Positions 57,761 to 64,000 of a stretch of DNA of 64,000 nt are shown piece after piece. Position 1 is the first letter of the stretch; every line of letters begins with the position of its first letter. The stretch comes from Annona cherimola (taxonomy: Eukaryota; Streptophyta; Magnoliopsida; Magnoliales; Annonaceae). Under the pieces are notes generated by a model. It saw nothing but the letters and a program-made list of their open reading frames with translations. It was not told where the DNA came from and made no database searches. Location of the stretch: NCBI GenBank assembly GCA_030490835.1, contig CM059972.1, positions 51,937,563 to 52,001,562 on the forward strand, given 5' to 3'. The position numbers and the translations under genes were made by a program.

Positions 57761-60700
57761 TGTAGCGGCCCAAAACCGAGCGTCACATCCTGAGCCTTAC
57801 CTCGGGATCTCGGGATTGTATTAATTGGTAAATGTGATCAGGATTGTTACCCTGTCACACGGTGGGTTTTGACGGATGTTTATCCAATTTAATATTTCCT
57901 CACAAGAGTTTGATTTCTCATATTTTCATCTTAAACATATCTAGGTCATTTCCAACCCATTATCATATACAAAGCATTCTAATAAAAAACATTTCATCAA
58001 ATACATAAATCAGATGTCACTGCATGTATTAACCTTAGTCATCCACATAAAACATTTGAATGGTTACAATCATTCAACATGAATTATTTCATAACATAGA
58101 AGTGCTAAAGTTGCCTCCATGACTTTCTCAAGCTTACACTTGCTCCTTCGCCAACTCCTGTCTTTCACCTGTCTTTGGGTTTGGAAAATAAAATCGTGAG
58201 TCGAAACTCAATAAGCAAGTTATTTGCATTTTATAGGCAAATCATTTTAGGCAACATTTTGCATTTAAAATCATCTTGGAAAGCACATTATACCTTTTCA
58301 AAAGGTATATCTTGAAAAACATAAATCATGTACCCATCACGAGTACGATATGAATAATGCCATATAAAAATATGAACATAATTATCATAATTCCCTTAGG
58401 ATGGAAGCTAGCCAGGCGACCATCCGTCGTCGTCCTCTCCCATTTCAGAGAGGGCGCCGCCGACCTTTGGGCCTATTTTAGCGACTTGGCCACACTAAGG
58501 GGGGACAATCGGTCCGCTTATACCCTTCAAGTGGACCTAGTACCCTGTGCACATGAACTTTTCATAAACCCATCTTTAATATGCTAGCATGATTTTTCAA
58601 TCAGAAACATAGAATCACATCATTTTTCCATAGCATTTATCAAAGAAAATTTCATAATATCGCATTTGAAGTAAAAACATCATTTCAACACCATTTAACT
58701 AAGGAATGGCCATCCTTAAATACCTCTAAAACATTTTCAATATTTACAACAAACAGTTAGTACAAAAATCACATTTATCTAAAGCAATTTAGAAAAGCAA
58801 AGATCTTTTAGAAAATTTGCTTGCTTACTTGTGATCCTTAGCTTTCCGCCTTCGCTTTTTCTTTTCCTTTGCCTACATGAGAATAATATCAATTTTCATA
58901 TATTTCTTTTGCTTGTATTCCATTTAGTTTTCCGACCCATTTTTATTAACATATATCATACATTTGACCTCTCAAGTCATTAGACACATATATAGCTCAT
59001 ATTTGCACCTTTCATTGGCTAACACACAACATATATAACCCCATAAATAGGGTATCCATTTCAATCACATAAAATTCATTCAATAATTATCATACATAGG
59101 TTCATTAACCTTCATTTACCATTTTTCACTTATTTTCCAAAATTCACACATTGGTGCCCGTTTTAAGCACACATCGTCACCTCATACTTCATAAATAATT
59201 TCCAAAATTTGAAATTAATCATTATACACTCTAAAAAGATGTATAATCATGAAATATATCATATTTTCATACATTTTTTCACATAATCACATTCCGTAAG
59301 TCATTCATCACTTATGCACATTTATCCTTTCACATATGCCCATTTGGCAACACATACATAATATATTTCATAAAATTTTCTAAGTCAGCAAATTAATCCA
59401 TATTTCAGGGGGTTAATTACCCTTAATTAACACTTCATTTTGGGTATTTTCATGGGATTTAATTCCACTTACCATAGGTTTCCAAAACAGCAACTTTGGA
59501 ACCCGTTTTTCACCCATTTAACGTGTCTTTTGACACATTACCCTAAGCAGCTTAATAAATCCGAATTTTCATCAAATAATTCCACTTTTCTTAATATAAA
59601 TTTAGGGCATTAATACATGTTTAACATTCATAAATTAAAACATCTCAAAACAGCAAGTTGTTTACCCGTTTCGGGTCCCGTTTTCACTCCATTTATACAT
59701 CGTTTCATAAATCCATAAAAAATCAAATTTTGAGTTTATTTTCCCAAATCCTTTTGGGCATAAATAATACATTAACCCTAAGGTATTTTACCCTACAAAG
59801 AATCCATAGCATTTTTAACCTAAAAATGAAGAATTCTGGTCATAAACGTCGCTTTACATTCCATATTTTCTAAAATTCATGATTTAAGCTCAAATCAACA
59901 TATGTTTTGCATTAATACATGATTCATAACCTAATCACATCATCAATCCAAAACAACAACTTGAGATGGGGATTTAGGGTTTATCAACTTGAGTTTTCAG
60001 CTCATATATCATTCAAAACTTCATTTTCACCATCTAAATCATGGGAATTCATGCATATAACCTAATACCAATTCCATATTCAATCAAAGGCATATTGAAT
60101 CATCACTTTAGGAATTCTTTACACATCCCTTTCATATTCAAATTTTAGAGTTTAAAACTCAAGTTAAACAACTCAAAACTACACATATACTTACTTGGTT
60201 AATGCTAACACAACTCTAATCACTTGGAGATGATTTCCTCCATCAAACTTCCCTCCTTTTTCCCTTTCTTTTTCTTCTTTTTTTTCTTCTTCTTTGCTGG
60301 TTCTAAAAGGGACATGATTTGTTGGCCTTGAGGGAGAGTTTGGCGCACTTAGAAATTTTTTGCCAAGCTTCATCTATGTGGACGTGCATGGGTTTTTATA
60401 ATGCTGGATATAATCCAGCTGTGGGCCCCACATTTTACTGCATTTTCCACATCACTTAATGCTTCCTTATCCCCCTCATGTGATGGCTGATTTCCAGCCT
60501 AGTAAAATTGCATTTTACTATTTTTCAAAAATCAAAAAACTGCTTTTCATCATGGCCATCCAAACTGCCTCCACCATCACGTCCAGCTGCTGCCCATTTT
60601 TTCAGCAATTTTTTCCATTTTTTAATAATTCCCATTTAAGGGTAAATCATACACTTACTTAACCTTTAATTCATATATTAATTTGGTGTTAAAAAAATTA

Positions 60701-61728
60701 AGAGAATAGCAGATCTTAGCACATTTCAGTGCACGTTATTTCCCTTATATGCTGTCCATGTTTTCCACTTTCATGGCAGCTGCATTTTAATATTTTTCTT
60801 GCTGGAAATCTGCATAATTGAATGCATATCTCTATGTCCCTGCATGTCAGCAATATATGTGCATTTTTTATAAAATAAAAAGATTCAAAAATATGCAGCA
60901 AGGGCAGCCCATGGACGTCCCTATGTGCCACCTTACCTATGCTCATGTTGAGCATTTTGTAGCATCATCATAGGGTGCATTCATTGCTGGATTTTATTTA
61001 AATTTTATCATTTCATAATAATGTATAAAATACCTTAGAAATATGCTGCATTTTACACCTCAATTTCCATTAAAATCATGTAATTATTCCTTGTACTCTA
61101 GCATTAAATGAAGGGTACTTTTGAGGTGTAATAGTCAACCATGCTCACCTTTTTCAATGAAGGTATTTTTCTAATATTTTAAGCTTAATCCAAACCTTCT
61201 AAAATAAGCATCTCATAATTTCATTCAACCGTTTCAAATTTCATCTCAATCCGATTTTCCTAGCTCAAGTTTTAACCGTTTAAAGTTAACGGTTGGAATT
61301 GAGATATGGTCAATAAATCATTATACTCATTTCATCAGGAATTTTCATACCCAATAATTTCATAATACCAAGCCCAACATCATCAATTACCATTTCAAAT
61401 TTCACTTGAATCCGCCCTACAGGCGTTGAGTTATGAATTTTCTAGTGTTTTTCCATTAAACTTGTCAATTATCACACCAATGCTCATAATTCATTTTAAA
61501 TGAATTAAAATGATTTTCCATGATGTATTTGTATATTTAAATCAACAACAATTTACTCTAATCCTATTATCACCTATTATCTTAAAATGATTAATCACAT
61601 CATTATTGCTAATCCTTAACCCTAATTGCAAAAATTAGCAAAATCATTCATAACTCAATGATTCATATATAAATGTCATATACATGATCAATGTATACAT
61701 ATGGGTTCTACATGGGTTGGGTTTCACA
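57761..61728 (-). mobile_element. 3' LTR of the right-hand Tekay element
   Basis: A 3968-bp LTR, on plus TGTAGCGGCCCAAAACCGAG...GGGTTGGGTTTCACA, followed by a polypurine tract. It contains the family landmarks on minus (GGTAAGCAAGC near 58825, GCTTGCTTATTGAGTTTC near 58210). It is inserted in the protease of element 3 and preceded by AATAT; the other target duplicate is outside the window. Short open frames here have no domain. Confidence 0.9.
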
Positions 61729-61745
61729 ATCCTCCCCTCCTTATA
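61729..61745 (-). promoter_or_regulatory. Polypurine tract of right-hand Tekay element
   Basis: AAGGAGGGGAGGAT on the minus strand, directly before the LTR start TGTGAAACCC. Confidence 0.85.
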
Positions 61746-61774
61746 ACAGGTTTCATCCCAAAACCGTCTATTCT

Positions 61775-64000
61775 TTAAAATAGATGGCGGTATTTCCGTT
61801 CCACCTCTTCTTTTAATTCCTAAGTGGCTTCATTTTCGGAATACCGGTTCTATTTTATCTTCACATACTCAATTTCCCGATTCCGAAGCTTTTGTACCAT
61901 GTGATCCAAGATTCTCACTGGCCTTTCTTCATAATTCAAATAATCTTGAATCAGTAAGTTTTCAGCCACTAATATATGTGTTGGGTCCGGAACATACTTC
62001 CAAAGCATCGATATATGAAATACATTGTGAACTAGGGCTAATGTCGGGGGTAAGGCTACTTGATATGCCAATTTTCCAACCTTCTCCAAAACTTCAAATC
62101 ATCTAATATACCTGGGATTCAGCTTTCCCCTTTTTCCAAACCTTGTAACTCCCTTGAATGGCATGATCTTTATAAACATATGTTCGCCCACTTGGATGTT
62201 CAAATCCCTTCTCTTGCAATCTGTGTAACTCTTTTGCCGACTTTGGGCAGTGAGTAGACACTAGCGAATAGTTTTTACCTTGTCTGCCATTCATTGAGAT
62301 AATTGTAGGACTAACCTTTTCTCTCCAACTTCATCCCAGTTCAACGGAGTTCTACATCGCCGATCATATAATGCTTCAAATGGAGCCATTTGGATGCTAG
62401 CTTGATAGCTATTGTTATATGCGAATTCCGCAATTGGGATATACTCATCTCATGATCCTCCAAACTCTAAGGTACACATACGGAGCATATCTTCAATGAT
62501 TTGATTCACCTGCTCCATTTGTCCATCGGTTTGAGGATGAAAGGCTATGCTGAACTTGAGTTGGGTGCCTAGGGTTTTGTGCAAGCTTTTCTAAAACCTT
62601 GACATAAATGTCGCATCTCGATCTGAGATAATCGACTTTGGCACTCCATAGAGTCGTACAACCTCTTTATAATAAACCTTAGCAAGCCTTTCTGTGGTAT
62701 AAGTCTTTCTGATAGGTAGGAAGTGCGCGACTTTCGATAACCTATCTACGATTACCCATATGGAATCGTTCCCTGCTTAGGTCTTAGGTAATCCTTCTAT
62801 AAAATCCATTGTGATGTCATCCCACTTCCATTCGGGGATTTCTAAGGACTGTAGCTTACAAGGCACTCTTTGGTGATTTTCCTTCACCCGTTGGCAAGTT
62901 AAACACTTAGCCACATATTCAATGATCTCTCTTTTCATATCATTCCACCAATATGCTTTCTTGAGATCCTGATACATCTTAGTACTCCCTGGGTGAATAG
63001 AAAAGGGTGAAAAGTGTACCTCCTTAAGAATCTGTTCCTTCAATTCAGCTATATGAGGTATGCAAAGGCAACCCTTGTACCTATACATACCTTGCTCATC
63101 AATAGTAAATTCAGCCAACCCCTTTTTCTTCATTTTCTCGACATGTGCATGTAGGTCTGTATCCTTTTGTTGCGCAGTCTTAATCTGTTCAAAAAGTGAT
63201 GATTGTTTGCATAATTGGGATAATCTTGTTTGGACTCCTGGTGGACATACAATCAGTTCCATTTGCTCTATCTCCATAAGCAACCCTTCTTCCTTAGTGA
63301 TAAGATGTGCTAAGATGACATTTCTGCTCAATGCATCAGCTACCACATTTGCCTTACCTGGATGGTATAGAATTTCCAAATTATAGTCCTTCAATAATTC
63401 GAGTCATCTCCTTCGTCTCATGTTTAACTCCTTCTGAGTGAAAATGTATATGAGGCTCTTGTGATCAGTGTAAATCTCACACCTTGCACCATACAGGTAA
63501 TGTCTCCATATTTTCAAGGCAAATACTACAGCTGCTAACTCTAAATCACGTGTGGGGTAGCTTACCTCATTGGGCTTTAGCTGTCGCGACGCATAAGCTA
63601 TCACCTTACCCCTTTGCATTAGGACACACCCTAATCCCTTTCTTGACGCATCACTATAAACTACAAACCCTTCATTTCCTTCTGGTAGGGTTAGGATGGG
63701 TTCTTTCACCAATCGCTGTTTCAACTCTTGAAAACTGCACTCGCATTCTTTAGACCATACATACTTGACTCCTTTACGAGTCAACTTGGTTAACGGGGCT
63801 GACAATTATGAAAACCCTTCAACAAACCTTCTATAATAGCCGGCCAACCTTAGAAAACTTCGAATTTCTGTAATGGTCGTCGGCCTTGGCCGTTTCAACA
63901 CTGCCTCAATCTTTTGAGGATCAACTTGAATACCCTTTTCAGATATTATATGCCCAAGAAATCCTATTTGTTTCAACCAAAATTCACATGTTTCAGCTTG
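61775..64000 (-). pseudogene. Tekay pol: RT end, RNase H, integrase, chromodomain
   Basis: One minus-strand frame over 2.2 kb with about ten stops and no frameshift; it continues past the window edge. Order: RT thumb ([27 protein letters not shown]); RNase H 63805-63404 ([24 protein letters not shown]); integrase zinc site H127, H134, C164, C167 counted from 63394 (62894-63016); integrase core with first D at 62744-62746, then SDRDATF and MEQVNQ; GKLNPRYI; and a C-terminal chromodomain (PVRILDHMVQKLRNREI, NRYSENEAT, ELKEEV) ending at TAA 61775-61777. Chromodomains of this clade direct insertion to heterochromatin. Stops include 63806-63808 and 63404-63406, both shared with the copy at 12566 and 12968. 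Confidence 0.93.

Noticed and set aside
60191..60373. Lysine/glutamate-rich minus-strand open frame
   Set aside because: Purine-rich LTR leader, the same kind of low-complexity sequence as at 5520-5590 and 14335-14400.

Overview
This is a stretch of flowering-plant nuclear DNA built almost entirely of nested, decaying LTR retrotransposons. I see no host gene, tRNA, rRNA or CRISPR array. The plant assignment rests on the element types: Tekay/Del-like chromoviruses with LTRs of about 3-4 kb and an initiator-Met-type primer site, Athila-like elements with a tRNA-Asp primer site, and SIRE/Maximus-like copia elements. The species cannot be told from the sequence.

Layout. The oldest visible layer on the left is a minus-strand Tekay LTR, now split into 1-668, 2182-2683, 38816-41288 and 47888-48943. 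Three insertions split it. The first is a solo Athila LTR (669-2181, TSD CATCC). The second is a minus-strand SIRE-like copia element framed by 2684-4300 and 34438-38815 (TSD ATGCC/ATGCG). The third is a complete non-autonomous Athila-like element (41289-47887, TSD CCCTT). The copia frame has itself been filled. A plus-strand Tekay element (4301-13006) has lost the end of pol and carries further Tekay LTRs (13007-18737, including a solo LTR with TSD GAAAC). Next come a minus-strand non-autonomous Athila-like element (18738-27516), a plus-strand Athila-like scrap (27517-27869) and a Tekay LTR scrap (27870-28149). A composite Tekay insertion (28442-33962, TSD CTAGC) sits in the copia gag. To the right lie a second, degraded copia element (about 48951-53529, minus), a third Athila-like element (about 53530-57760, minus) and, inserted in the protease region of that one, a Tekay element whose 3' LTR and pol run off the window (57761-64000, minus).

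How the parts work together. The Tekay copies encode gag, protease, RT, RNase H, integrase and a chromodomain, all broken by stop codons. The Athila-like copies lack RT and integrase but keep LTRs, primer site, polypurine tract, a gag or zinc-knuckle ORF and, in two of them, a downstream ORF of the 'putative plant transposon protein' type. They would have needed enzymes from a relative.

The observations most worth following are these. (1) The 28442-33962 insertion has two LTR 3' (U5) termini facing outwards, with a perfect TSD. (2) A hairpin plus polypurine module occurs twice in each of three Athila-like elements, with changing stems and a nearly constant loop. (3) All three LTR families carry arrays of CG-containing palindromes. 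(4) Two independent Tekay copies share two premature stops. (5) A copia LTR contains an inversion with a 7-base microhomology. (6) A similar plant-transposon-type ORF appears in both copia and Athila-like elements. Boundaries marked approximate were placed by eye, and no percent identities were computed.
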